Below the pieces are notes generated by a model. It did not search any database. It was given only the letters and a program-made list of their open reading frames with translations, and was not told the origin of the DNA. Positions 20,301 through 30,096 of a stretch of 64,000 bases of DNA are shown one piece after another. A program made the translations under genes and the position numbers. The stretch is from Azolla caroliniana (Eukaryota; Polypodiophyta): the NCBI GenBank assembly GCA_043228905.1, contig JBHGNT010000008.1, forward strand, positions 18,476,001 through 18,540,000, in the 5' to 3' direction. Numbering within the stretch: the first letter of the stretch is position 1; the number at the start of each line of letters is the position of its first letter.

Positions 20301-21911
20301 ATTGTGCCATCGGGTTGTAGTATTCATGTTTGGTTGGGCACTCGCTAACCATGTGTGGGCCTTGGTAATTGAAACATTTCAATTCCGGCCTCCTTAGACC
20401 ACTATTGTTGCGATATCCCGTCGACGGCCCCTGTTGTTCTCCTCTCAAGACGTAGACTGGTATTTGGTCGCCTTCGAAGTCGACAAAGTGGGAAAGCACC
20501 TCTTCTTCAACACCATACCCCCGGTATGCTTCATATTCGGGGGTGCCCCCCCAACTTGAGTTTGGTTATTGGTGGTATATTCTAGTTCAGTGAGGCGAGT
20601 GCCAATACGCGGTAGTGGGGGTTGTTGGGGAAGTATTGCTGGTAGTTGTGGGCTGCTAAACGGTGGAGGTGAGTGTGGGTGCTCTACCATTGGTGTTTGG
20701 TTATACCTTCTGTTTGGGGCTTGCCAACAATTCTCTTGAGAATGCATCACGAAAGCTTTGCACCACTTACAGTATTGCGGTCGTCGCTGGTGGAGGAGGG
20801 GGCACTCATGCCCCGTGTGATGGCCATGGCATACTGTACACCTTACATTTTCTCTTTGGGCATATGCTTGGTGTCTTTCTATACGGGGTGGTCTCGGTGG
20901 CATGGGTAGAGTGGGGTCTGAGGGCTTCTCACGGTTGTTCGTAGGTGCTTGAGTGGGTATCCATAACCCGCTCATTAAATCCTCGAAGGTCATCACTACC
21001 GTGCAAGCTTCAGCGAACGACCGACACATCCTCACAATCAGGAAGTTTTGGAGCGTCGGATCGAACAACCCATTGATGAAGCGGCTCATCAATTTGTCAT
21101 CTGACATCTTGTCGCTCGGGCTACAATGATGGTGCAAGCTTTTCGTGCGGCGTATGTAGTCCCTGACCGTCTCGTTCGCTTCTTGCTTGAGGGTGAAAAG
21201 TTGGCCGATCGGGTTCCATTTATTCCCTTGACGAGCGAAGTTTATCAAGAAATCTTCAATGACGCACCCGAAGTCCGCGACGATGTCTTCATTCAAGGTT
21301 CTAAACCAAATTCCGGCTTGTTCATCAAGTGTAAGCCCAAATGCGGCTACTTTGGTGGTCTCTGTGAGGGGTTCATAAGCCGGACATATCTGTTTGAACC
21401 TCTCGATGTGATCATAGGCGTCACCGAAACCGAGGAAACGGGGTACTAGTTTAGAAATGGAAGCACTCTTCCCACTGTCATTTGTAGGGTTTCTCGAATG
21501 GTCCGTAGGTGCTCGCTCTTTTTCCATCAATGCCACGAGGGTTTGGATGGATTGTAACGCTAGTGCGAGTTCGGCGATTGGGGATGTCGAGGCAGTTTGC
21601 TCGAGTGTAGGGGTCGTGTCCATCTATGGTGGTGTTGGGTGTCGTTGCGTGTGGGCTTCGTTTGGACTGTCGCCCATTGTGCTCGAATGCGGCGCGGGGC
21701 TGCGCTCACGGCCTCGACGGTGCATACGCGACGATACTTCTAGGAGGTGAAGTTTCTGTTGCACTCGTGCGAATCTATCTTTCCTTTCTGCCAAAGCGGC
21801 TTCGATATCTTTTGCGAGTTGTACTGCCCATATATTGATTTCTTGTTCTATCACCCGTAACTCCTGTGCGGCATCCCGTATGTGTCACTCTACGCTGAGT
21901 GGGTCTGCCAT
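20301..21911 (-). pseudogene. gag of the dual-protease element, broken
   Basis: The start is at 21911 (MADPLSVE), with TGA about eight codons later and TAG just before the main 392-codon frame 21623–20445. That frame contains the Retrotrans_gag-type region (LVPRFLGFGDAYDHIERFKQ, then LTLDEQAGIWFRTL, LINFARQGNKW, TVRDYIRRTKSL, LMSRFINGL). After about 20550 it leaves the sensible frame. The other frame (VLSHFVDFEGDQIPVYVLRG) continues to 20301, so a one-base slip in a seven-G run is likely. Gag forms the virus-like particle. Confidence 0.8.
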
Positions 21912-22199
21912 TGGGCTCTCCTGTAGTGGGGGCGTGGTGAGAGGTGCATTAGTTCCTGGGTTCGATGGTAGGTTCATGTTTGGTAGCGTCCCTGGAGTTA
22001 GCCACCCTCTATGGTACCGAGTCGGGTTAGGTGGGTCAGCATCGTGTGTTTGGTTGGTTTGGGTGGACTCCTCCTAGCATGTGGGTCAGGTTTTGAACAT
22101 CTCTGTCCATGAGGATCTGCCATGTTTTCTTGTCAAGCTTTTACAGGTTCGTCGAACCTCAATCTTCGTCGGGAGACGTGGGTTCGTAGAACTTTGATC

Positions 22200-22505
22200 T
22201 TTTGCCAAAGGATGTGGGTTCGTCGAACTTTGCTCTTTTGTCAAATGATGAACTTTCGCCGAATGATGAATGAGCCTTCGTCGAATGATGAACCTTCGCC
22301 GAATGATGAATGAGCCTTCGTCGAATGATGAACCTTTGTCGAATGATTGATGAGCCTTCATCGAATTAAGAACCTTCACCGAATGATGAACCTTCGTCAA
22401 ATGATGAATATTCGTCGAATGATGAACCTTCGTCGAATGATGAATCTTCGTCGAATGAAGAACCTTCGTCGAATGATGAGGTCATCGAAGGATGAACCTT
22501 CGTCA
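22200..22505. repeat. 18-bp minisatellite in the element leader
   Basis: About 14 units of TTCGTCGAATGATGAACC and close variants (22240–22500), with rarer GCC/TCG changes. The minus strand reads SSFDEG repeats. It lies between primer site and gag. Confidence 0.85.
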
Positions 22506-22689
22506 AACTTTGCGTGGGAAATTCAAACTTTTGGCGCCAACGGTCGTTTCGTGTCCCGTGGGATGATCGTAAGCCGCGAGACTCGTGGTGGTTATGCTTG
22601 CCCTGTAACGGCTCAATCTCCACAATGTTTAGTGTTAACCGAACGAATAGCGTGTTGATGTCCAGGCGATTTAAGGGGGGTAGTTCAAA

Positions 22690-23127
22690 ACTTCTTTTTA
22701 AAAAAAACAAAAAAAATACAACTTAATTAAACTATGAAATAGTGAGAGAAAAACAAAAAATTCAACTTAATTAAACTATGAAATAGTGAGAGAAAAACAA
22801 AAAATTCAACTTAATTAAACTATGAATTAGTGAGGAAAAACAGAAAATCAACTTAATTAAACTATGAAATAGTGAAAAAAACCAGAAAATCAACTTAATT
22901 AAACTATGAATTAGTGAGGAAAAACAGAAAATCAACTTAATTAAACTATGAATTAGTGAGGAAAAATAGAAATTCAACTTAATTAAACAATGAAATAGTG
23001 AAAAAAAAACAAAAAATCAACTTAATTAAACTATGAAATAGTGAAAAAAAACAGAAAATCAACTTTATTAAACTATGAATTAGTGAGGAAAAACAGAAAT
23101 TCAACTTAATTAAACTATGAATTTGTG
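22690..23127. repeat. About 42–44-bp AT-rich minisatellite in the element leader
   Basis: CAACTTAATTAAACTATGAA recurs about ten times (at about 22720, 22763, 22808, 22850 and so on to 23104), separated by AGTGAGRAAAAACAGAAAAT-type spacers. Units differ by small indels in the A runs. Confidence 0.85.
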
Positions 23128-23230
23128 AACAAAATAGAAAATAGTGGTTCTCTTTCGATTTCTTCCTTCATTAAGTGGATTGCCTCCGAGTTTTTGACTA
23201 CTCGAAATAGGCTTCAAGCATCGGTCGTAT

Positions 23231-23247
23231 CCCCGGCAAAGGCGACA
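23231..23247 (-). promoter_or_regulatory. Primer-binding site, tRNA-Asp-like
   Basis: Minus strand TGTCGCCTTTGCCGGGG differs at two of 17 positions from the complement of a plant tRNA-Asp 3' end (TGGCGCCGTTGCCGGGG). It lies 6 bp inside the 5' LTR, as expected for a first-strand primer site. Confidence 0.6.
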
Positions 23248-23253
23248 AATAGA

Positions 23254-23832
23254 TGTTAAGGATCTATGTATCGATGGAGTAAGCTCCTCGATGTTGTGGC
23301 GAGATTCGGACCGGCGTATACCCTCTTGATGGCGAATCGAGCGAAGATGGTTGTCGGATACCTCCAAGCCTCACACTCACTTAATGATTAGTAAATGATT
23401 GAGCACGATATATCTCTCACTCTCTCAAGCTCTCTCTCATAGACAATAAGTTAATAGATATAGACAATAAGAAGGAAGAGTATGTTTATTAACCCTCTTT
23501 GCTAAGAGGTCTAGCACCAACAAGGAGAGAGATTAGTGTTCTCTAACTAAACTCCTCACTAATCTCTCTTAAGCTCAAAGGTTACAAGAAGGAGGAGAGG
23601 AAGATCTAGCTCTAATCAATAGGAGATCTTTACAAATGGGAGAACCCTTACAAAGCCACCACCATGTGGTTTATATAGTATTTACATTTAGGGTATGGAC
23701 CTTTCACACTCCAGTGTCCTTTAGCCCTCTTTCCTCTTGTCATTCCCTCTTCGTAGGTCCTTTAGCCATATTGTGTCCTTGTTGATGCGCTCTTCTTCAC
23801 GACTGGTCGTGGTGCTATCCAAGGGCTTAATA
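23254..23832 (-). repeat. 5' LTR of the dual-protease element
   Basis: It starts TGTTAAGGATCTATG and ends GGGCTTAATA on the plus strand (the end is mutated from TTAACA), followed by GGCAC. It has the same length (579 bp) as the 17072–17650 LTR, and both carry the same CT-rich ATCTCTCTCACTCTCTC segment. A TATA-like ACTATATAAACC (minus strand) is near 23675. Confidence 0.9.
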
Positions 23833-24338
23833 GGCACCTCGAAAACTCTCAAGAAAGAACCCTAAAACCTCAACTCACATGAAGAAGAACCCAAACCCAC
23901 AAGAAGAGGAAGAAGAAGACTTAAAACCAAAACCCTAATGGTGCCCTCCAACATAAGATGAGGAACCATAAACCCTAGAAAAGAAAGAAGAAAAAGAAGA
24001 GAAACAAACCCTAATGGTCTACCTCAAATCAACAAAATGACAACCCCAAAATAAGCCCTCTTCTCCCTTTTTCTATAGAGGAAAATGAGGCGCCTATATT
24101 CAGAATTTAATATTCCCTTGGCCCAAAAGGAAAGGGAGTAAAATTATAATCTTGAACCGCACCGACAAGTACTTGAACTTTGTACCTCTCTATTACCACT
24201 CTATGGCTCTAACCACTATCTTAGCCACTACCTCTTATTTATTATTTTATTTCTTTTCATATTTACATCACGTTGTGAAATGTGTGCTCAACTGCTTTTT
24301 CTTACTTTTTCTCACCATTGTCGCGCCACATCATGACA

Positions 24339-26095
24339 ATGCTGCTCAACACAATATATAAGATATTTGCCAATATACTAGCCAAGAGGGTAAAACCCTA
24401 CCTCCGTGAACTAATCCATGTTGGAAAAATAGGGTTCATGGAAAACAGATGCATAATTGATAATGTGTTGACATTTTGGGAGGTGATTGCCTTGGCAAAA
24501 AAAACTAATCAACACATTGCATGTCTCATGCTGGACTTTGAGAAGGCGTATGATAGAGTTCAATGACCTTTTTTAGAAAAAATCATGGAGGGGTTGGGAT
24601 TACCTTTAAATGGAGATCAACTACAATGGCCCTTTACAAAGGAAGCTCGAGTAGGGTGTTGGTGATAGGGCAGCAAAGCCCATTGATTGTATTACAAGCA
24701 AGGGTGTCTGTTGGCCGTGTACCTTTTTTTATTTATTACAAAGGCATTCTCTTTCTTTTTTAACAAACTAGGTGCAGGAATAAGGGGTTTAGTTGTTCCA
24801 CATGCAAACAAAGATTTGTTGGACTTTGAGTATGCAGATGACACTATGCTTTACCTAGAAGGTAATGACGTTAATTTACAGAAGGCTAAAGGGCAAATTG
24901 AGCTATTTTGCAAAGCGTCAAGGGATAAAATTAATTGGAACAAAAGTAGAGGATTTTGGGTAAGTCCAAACCCACGACCTCTTTGGTTTCCTAATGTTGA
25001 TTTTCATTGAGTCCCCAATGGAATGGCTATTAAGTATTTGCGCTTTTTGGTGGGAGTTGAGACACCTAAAAATCAGTAGTTCGAGCAGGTGAAGGAAAAA
25101 ATTAGAAAAAAGCTTCGTCTATGGGCGCCAGTAAAGCTTTATCTTGCAAGTACGGTGGACCTGGTGAACCATATTTTGTTGGCTACAATGTGGCACTCGG
25201 TGGCATGTTAGATGTTACACAAAGTTTGCATCAAAAATATTAAGGCAATGGTGAGAGGGTTCCTTTGGTTTGGCAGAGACAATGAGATAGCAGCAACTAA
25301 AGTGGCGTGGGGTTATTTAATTAAGGCGAAGAACTAGGGAGGACTTGGGCTGGTGGATCCAGTTCACCAAAGTAAGGCTCTCCTTGGTAAGCTTCTGGTG
25401 CGAAGTCTATGGCCCAGATCAGAATTGTGGAAGGTGCTCCTTAGGAACAGAGCTGACCTTTGGTGCCCAAGGAATGGTGGTCCTGGACAAGCAAATACCT
25501 AGCGGTTGTTCAGTCCAGGTCTAACGTTGAAAGAACTGGCTAGCATAGAGGATAGCGTGGTCTGCGCCATAATGAAGGCCTGGTCAAGTTTAAGAGAAGG
25601 GTTGATCTTAATGAAACCGAAAACATTGGATGAATGGCTACGACAATCAATGTTTGGGAACCCTAGGATTAGAAGTGAAGACAGTATGATGCTTGGATAG
25701 AAAAGCCCTAGGGGAGGATTCTAGGGTACAAGATTAGGTCACTAAGAGATTGAGAGGTTTTCAGCATGCAAAGGGGGAAGGGTCAGGCTGTTAGTAGTAG
25801 GTTTACTGGAAGACTAGCAAAGGTGACTCAATTGATAGATAAGGCCATTGATAGCTTTATTGGAAGACTAGCGAAGGTGACTCAATTGATAGATAAGGCC
25901 ATTGATGGATTAGGTAAGTTGAACGTGGAAGAGACAATTTGGTCGGGTTGGTTTATAGGTGAGGGTGGTGCACAACTTATCCATGGGGGGTGCTCAACTA
26001 ACGAGGAGTGTTTGTGGGATAACCTAAGTGCATTGATGGATGATGGCAGGTGGTTGGTTGTGTGGGTGGCAGTGTTAAAGGGTAAGAGGTAACAC
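24339..26095 (+). pseudogene. LINE-B reverse transcriptase and C-terminal region, broken
   Basis: Reads LLNTIYKIFANILAKRVKPYL, IGFMENRCIIDNVLTF, CLMLDFEKAYDRV (motif A, about 24530), then after frameshifts DFEYADDTMLYLEG (motif C, about 24825) and INWNKSRGFW. VRGFLWFGRDNE and GGLGLVDPVHQSKALLGKLL (about 25250–25400) correspond to the region after RT. Stops at about 24565, 24667, 25009, 25078, 25210 and 25337. Confidence 0.8.
25803..25912 (+). repeat. 54-bp in-frame tandem duplication in LINE-B
   Basis: The segment encoding GRLAKVTQLIDKAID occurs twice in a row, with one base difference (GCAAAGGTG versus GCGAAGGTG). It is local to this element; LINE-A has no such duplication in view. Confidence 0.8.
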
Positions 26096-26099
26096 GGAT

Positions 26100-27325
26100 C
26101 CTAAGATACTTGATCATGATTGTAAAATATGGCTTTTCAACAACAATGCATTATATGATTTGGAGTGGGATCCATTCCAGGAGGTATGGCGGTAGACAAC
26201 AGGAACAAACAAATTGAAAAAGTTTTTTGAGTATAAAACTAAGCTAGGAAGACGAATCATTGGCTCCAACTCGGTAGGTGTTATAAAGATTCACAATAGC
26301 TAGAAGGATAAAGGCATATCAGATGACAACCTGAAGTAGTTTTGGAGGAGACTATAGGCATTGGATACGCCTGAAAAAATAAAGGCTTGGTTATGGCTTC
26401 ATAGCCACAATGCAATACCTGTAGGGGAGTGGTTGAGTTCCCTCGGTGGTGAGGCTGGCTATAAGTTATGTGAACTTGCTTTGGAATCAATCTCTCACTA
26501 TTTCTAGAATTGTATAGAGGCGATTAGCATCTCGAGTAGAAGCCTCAAAATTGTGGCAGCTTGCGGTGTGAATGGGAACATTGTGTGGGGTTCTATATAG
26601 GGATTGACCCTAAAAGGGGAAGTCTGGGCGGAATAGTTAAACCCACATGGACATGGATTTATAGTGCAAGGTGGTTGCATGTCCCAATGTGATGGGATGA
26701 GACTTGGCACAAATTCTTAATTTTTTGAGGAGATTTGGCTTATGGTGGCATGCTTATCGGTCTACACATTTGGACCAAACTTTGTAAGTTTGTTTTTCAG
26801 TGGCAAAAGCTCTCATGCGGTGAGGTAATGTTAAATATTTTGTTTGAGTTAGTGGCCTGGTTGTGCAGACAATATGACTCTATTAAAGGGGATTCGGATG
26901 AAGCTGAAAGGACAATATCAAAGTTCTTGCTGAAATGGGGTGGTTCTCCCATGATTGTCAAATCTTTGACGAGGCCGATGTGGAACTACTTGGCGCCTAG
27001 GTGTTTGTTTCTGTCAACAGCTCCCAATATTGTACATGGGATGTAAATATGTATGTATACCTAGAACACAAGTGGGTTAGCATAATCGTGTTACCCGGAT
27101 ATCTTTGTTATAAAAGAGTTCGTTGGGATAAGTAGAGACGAGGAAAATAGGGCTTATTTCAGTTTTGTTGGAGATAGGGGCCACATGAGTTGTTGTTTTC
27201 TTACTAGTTTTGGAGTGGTTCCTCTAGGTTGTATATTCTAATCCCACTATGGAATTGGGTTGAACTCTATTGTATTTTGTTTACTAACTAATGCGAAGGC
27301 AAGTTTATTTATTCAATTTCTTCTC
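26100..27325 (+). pseudogene. LINE-B C-terminal region and 3' UTR
   Basis: Fragments such as WRRLQALDTPEKIKAWLWLHSHNAIP (about 26343–26420, cysteine-rich RVT-finger neighbourhood) and IWTKLCKFVFQW (about 26765) mark the end of ORF2. After 27045 a non-coding tail with TTGTATTTTGTTTACTAAC runs to about 27325. Confidence 0.6.
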
Positions 27326-28900
27326 TTCATCTTCTTCTCCATCTCTAGGTTATTTTGTTAGGGTTTCCCTTGCTCAAAAGACGAATGGAGGAGACACTCA
27401 AAGAGGAAGAGCTCCCAGACAAGGGAGTGGAAAACCAAGATGACAAACGGACGAGGTAGCCATAATTTTATTAGTTAAACTTCTTGGTCGAAGCGAGGTG
27501 CTTCATTTACATTAAATGCACACCTACCTCATTCTGCATGAAAAATGCAAAAAACACTAGGAAAGAAGTTGATGTGGCATGCCCAAATGTAGAAAATAAC
27601 AAAAAGGGTTATGTACAAAGGGTTAAATAGTTTTGTTGGTGTCTTTTGCATTTTTTATGCAAAAGAAGGTAGATATGCGTTTAATGTAAATGAGGCCACT
27701 CTCTCTATATAAAAAGAGGGAATGAGGGCTCATTTAGGGGTTCTTTTCTTTTGGCATTTGGGAGCCCGACCTTTTGGGAGTTTTGGGTTTTAAGGCATAT
27801 TTCTTCTTGTTATTCACTTCTTCTTCTCCACCTCCTTTTCTACTTCATAGGTTTGCCTGGTCTTCATGATCATTGAGCTCACCACGCATTCATGACTTCA
27901 AAAAATGGTTCAATTAGTTTGCGCATCATTCATTGAAGGGAGCACAAAGTGGCTCCGTTCACTTGACTCACCTTCCCCAGTGACAAAAAACATGGCCATG
28001 CTTGATTATCTTAGATAAATGATTATGTGGACATCCTATCACGAATACATCTCATGTAAGCATGAAAATAAGGAAATAGATAAGGAAATAGATAAGAAAA
28101 TAAAGAGATAGGGAGAAAAGGAAGGGTGTTTATCCCCCCCAACCAACCTAAAGCAACAGATCAAGATAAAGCAACAGATCAAGATGAAGCTAACCACAAA
28201 ATGATGTCCCATACCACCATTATGGGTTAGGAATCATACCTAGTATTGGTACATGCTTGCCACAAGAGTGTGTTCATAATAAGATCACACAATCGATATA
28301 GTGGAAAGATCTACAAGAAGATTAGCTAGTTGGCCCTTAAATGTTTTCTTTACACTCTTATCCTAGTGTGTAGAAAACTATGCTAAAAATTATTGCCCGT
28401 AACACATCTAATTGATTTGATGGGAAGAATATCTCACACTAGTTGAAGGATTATAAAGCCAAGATGCCCATGAGTGACATACAAGAGGTGAGGTGATTTA
28501 GTAGTTTCATGAAGGTTGTAATGTCAAGCCTCCACGTGGAAATCCTTGAAATGCAAGCACAAGTCACAATTGGGAGATGTTCCAAAGAAGACACTCTAGG
28601 AATACAATTTTGATGACTCCTCAAAAATGAAAAATATGGACTTAATAGACTAGTTCAAGTCACCTAATAAAGTGATGAGCACCATGAAAACGCTTCAAGC
28701 GTTCAAGAGAATGTAAAGAAAGGACTAGTTTTAATCCTAGGGATTGAGACAACCCTTAATGACTAAGTGTGAACTTTCCTAGGAGCCTTGGGGGGTTTGG
28801 CTAGAAACATGATGCCTAGTAACTATCTTCAATAGACATTCAACACGTTGACTCTGTGATATTGTGGTGAAATGAGTCTTCTGGCAAGTGCACGCAATTA
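27326..28900. other. Degenerate retroelement-like stretch, no gene
   Basis: A TATA-like CTATATAAAAAGAGGG at 27706–27721, followed by GAGGGCTCATTTAGGGG, has the look of an LTR U3/R region. 27905–28000 weakly reads SFIEGSTKWLRSL, faintly gag-like. Nothing firm. Confidence 0.3.
27498..27699. repeat. Foldback inverted repeat (about 60-bp arms)
   Basis: The left arm 27498–27556 (CTTCATTTACATTAAATGC...AAAATGCAAAAAACAC) is repeated in reverse complement at 27639–27699 with a few mismatches. An 82-bp A-rich loop separates the arms. Size and structure fit a foldback MITE. No target duplication was resolved. Confidence 0.6.
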
Positions 28901-29309
28901 CCAAGTGCCACTCAAAGCCATAATGGTGGTATGGGTTGTCGTTCAAGGCTCAAGTTAGTTGTCACAAAGTTTCGCATACGTGTTACCCGGACAGAAACAT
29001 GGGGGTCTTTGACTAGGGAGTAAAAAAAGGGACAAGAAGACCAAAGGTCTGTCCGTTGAAGGGTGCTCCTTGCCGAACAAGGTTTCGTCCAGCTCTTCAT
29101 TGACCATAGGCTCGTCGAGCGTTGGGCTCGTCAAACTTTCGATTCGTCGAGCTTTCAGTTCGTCATCGACCTTAGCTCCCGAATGGACCCTTAGCGAGTT
29201 AAGGTCTCGAGCGAAAGTTCATGCGGGCACAAGGCGAGGATTAACGCTCGGCAAAAATTAGACACAAAGTTAAGACAAACAAATCATTATGGGACTGAGT
29301 GAAGGTTTG

Positions 29310-29580
29310 TCAAAAACAAATGTTTATAGGGCTAAAGAGCCACAACAAAGGATTACAATGATGACTGCTTAGAACAAAACTCGAGCTCAAGCACGAGTGA
29401 AGGGAATCAAAATTGGAAGAGTTTATGGAATTGAAAGAAGATGGTGCCATGGTTGTTGCAAGTAAAATGCATAATAATCGACCTTGTGAAGAGCTACCTA
29501 ACTTCATTGCAACATAGATCCAAAGAAGTACAATCTTCTAGGAGAAAAAGAAAGGGTAAAACCATCACTCTGATACCAAT
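29310..29580 (-). other. Possible copia-type internal start beside a tRNA-iMet primer site
   Basis: The minus strand reads TTGGTATCAGAGTGATGG from 29580 downward. TGGTATCAGAG (29568–29578) is the standard plant tRNA-iMet primer-binding site, next to an LTR-like CAACA end at 29580–29584. The minus frame 29507–29310 starts MKLGSSSQGRLLCILLAT and has no recognised domain. The LTR's far end could not be placed. Confidence 0.35.
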
Positions 29581-30096
29581 GTTGTTTTGTTGCTCGTAAG
29601 ATCTGAAGAGCCAAAGGAGGGAGGACAAAGGATGAAAGAAAAAAGCAAATGTAAACATGCATTCACATTTCATTCTGTGTCTTTACACAAACACACACAT
29701 AATAGCCATATGCACACACATATGTATAAACGTAAACATATACATGAAGTGCCATTCCTTGTTGGTGATGTTCATGTTTTTGCATTGACATCGTGGTTTA
29801 TGATGAAATAACTTGTTGTTGGCCAACCCCATACAAATCATCGACATGTTACTCGACCATAGAAAATCGATGCTTATTTTCAAAGGTTGAAAACATCTGA
29901 TTCATGAGACGGACATCGAGATGAGTTCGTCATCATTCCGTAAATTCTATCAACTAACACATAATTCAATGAACAACGATCGAAACCCCAAATGTGTTTC
30001 GCATATGGTTGGAGGTAAATTAAGATATACAAGGTCCATTCATTATTAGAATTTAGAACCAATAATGAAGCACATAGCATAAATATAGTGTAAATT

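Larger units (their letters stand above)
17072..23832 (-). mobile_element. Ty3/gypsy-type LTR element with gag and two protease domains, no RT or integrase seen
   Basis: Two near-identical 579-bp LTRs (17072–17650 and 23254–23832) are flanked by GGCAC direct repeats (17067–17071, 23833–23837). On the minus strand the order is: 5' LTR, tRNA-Asp-like primer site, about 1.3-kb leader with two minisatellites, gag (about 21911–20301), zinc knuckles, aspartic protease 1 (about 19400–18943), aspartic protease 2 (about 18600–18091), a purine run next to the 3' LTR. No RT, RNase H or integrase motif was found in any frame. It is therefore non-autonomous, comparable with gag-only LTR elements but with two proteases. 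Stops and a G-run frameshift show it is now inactive. Confidence 0.85.
16369..24338 (-). mobile_element. LTR-like insertion 'C', host of the nested gypsy element
   Basis: LINE-B reads RQWRPIT up to 16367 and resumes LLNTIYKI at 24342, so everything between is inserted. The left end is TGTTGCAAATATTTCGCACC and the right end is CACATCATGACA. These match the terminal style of insertions A and B (minus orientation TGTC-R-Y-G-A...). The outer shell is 16369–17071 and 23833–24338. The latter shares CTAATGGTCTAC and AAAATGACAAC with insertion B. The rest is the nested element at 17072–23832. Confidence 0.5.
11200..27325 (+). mobile_element. LINE-B, a second L1-type element split by three insertions
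   Basis: LINE pieces lie at 11200–14601, 15769–15886, 16335–16368 and 24339–27325. Reading across the gaps restores LINE protein order: endonuclease (13.1–13.8 kb), RT start (14.44–14.60 kb), LICLIPK (15.85 kb), RQWRPIT (16.34–16.37 kb), then LLNTIYKIFAN (24.34 kb) onward to the RT C-terminal region. It differs from LINE-A in sequence throughout. The 3' UTR ends near 27325 after TTGTATTTTGTTTACTAAC. All ORFs contain stops. Confidence 0.8.

Noticed and set aside
22200-23127. Regular repeats resembling a CRISPR array
   Set aside because: Tandem minisatellites with no unique spacers, in a eukaryotic LTR element.
29310-29507. Secreted peptide gene (MKLGSSSQGRLLCILLAT start)
   Set aside because: It lies just inside a copia-type primer site, where non-coding leader or gag is expected, and shows no mature-peptide motif.
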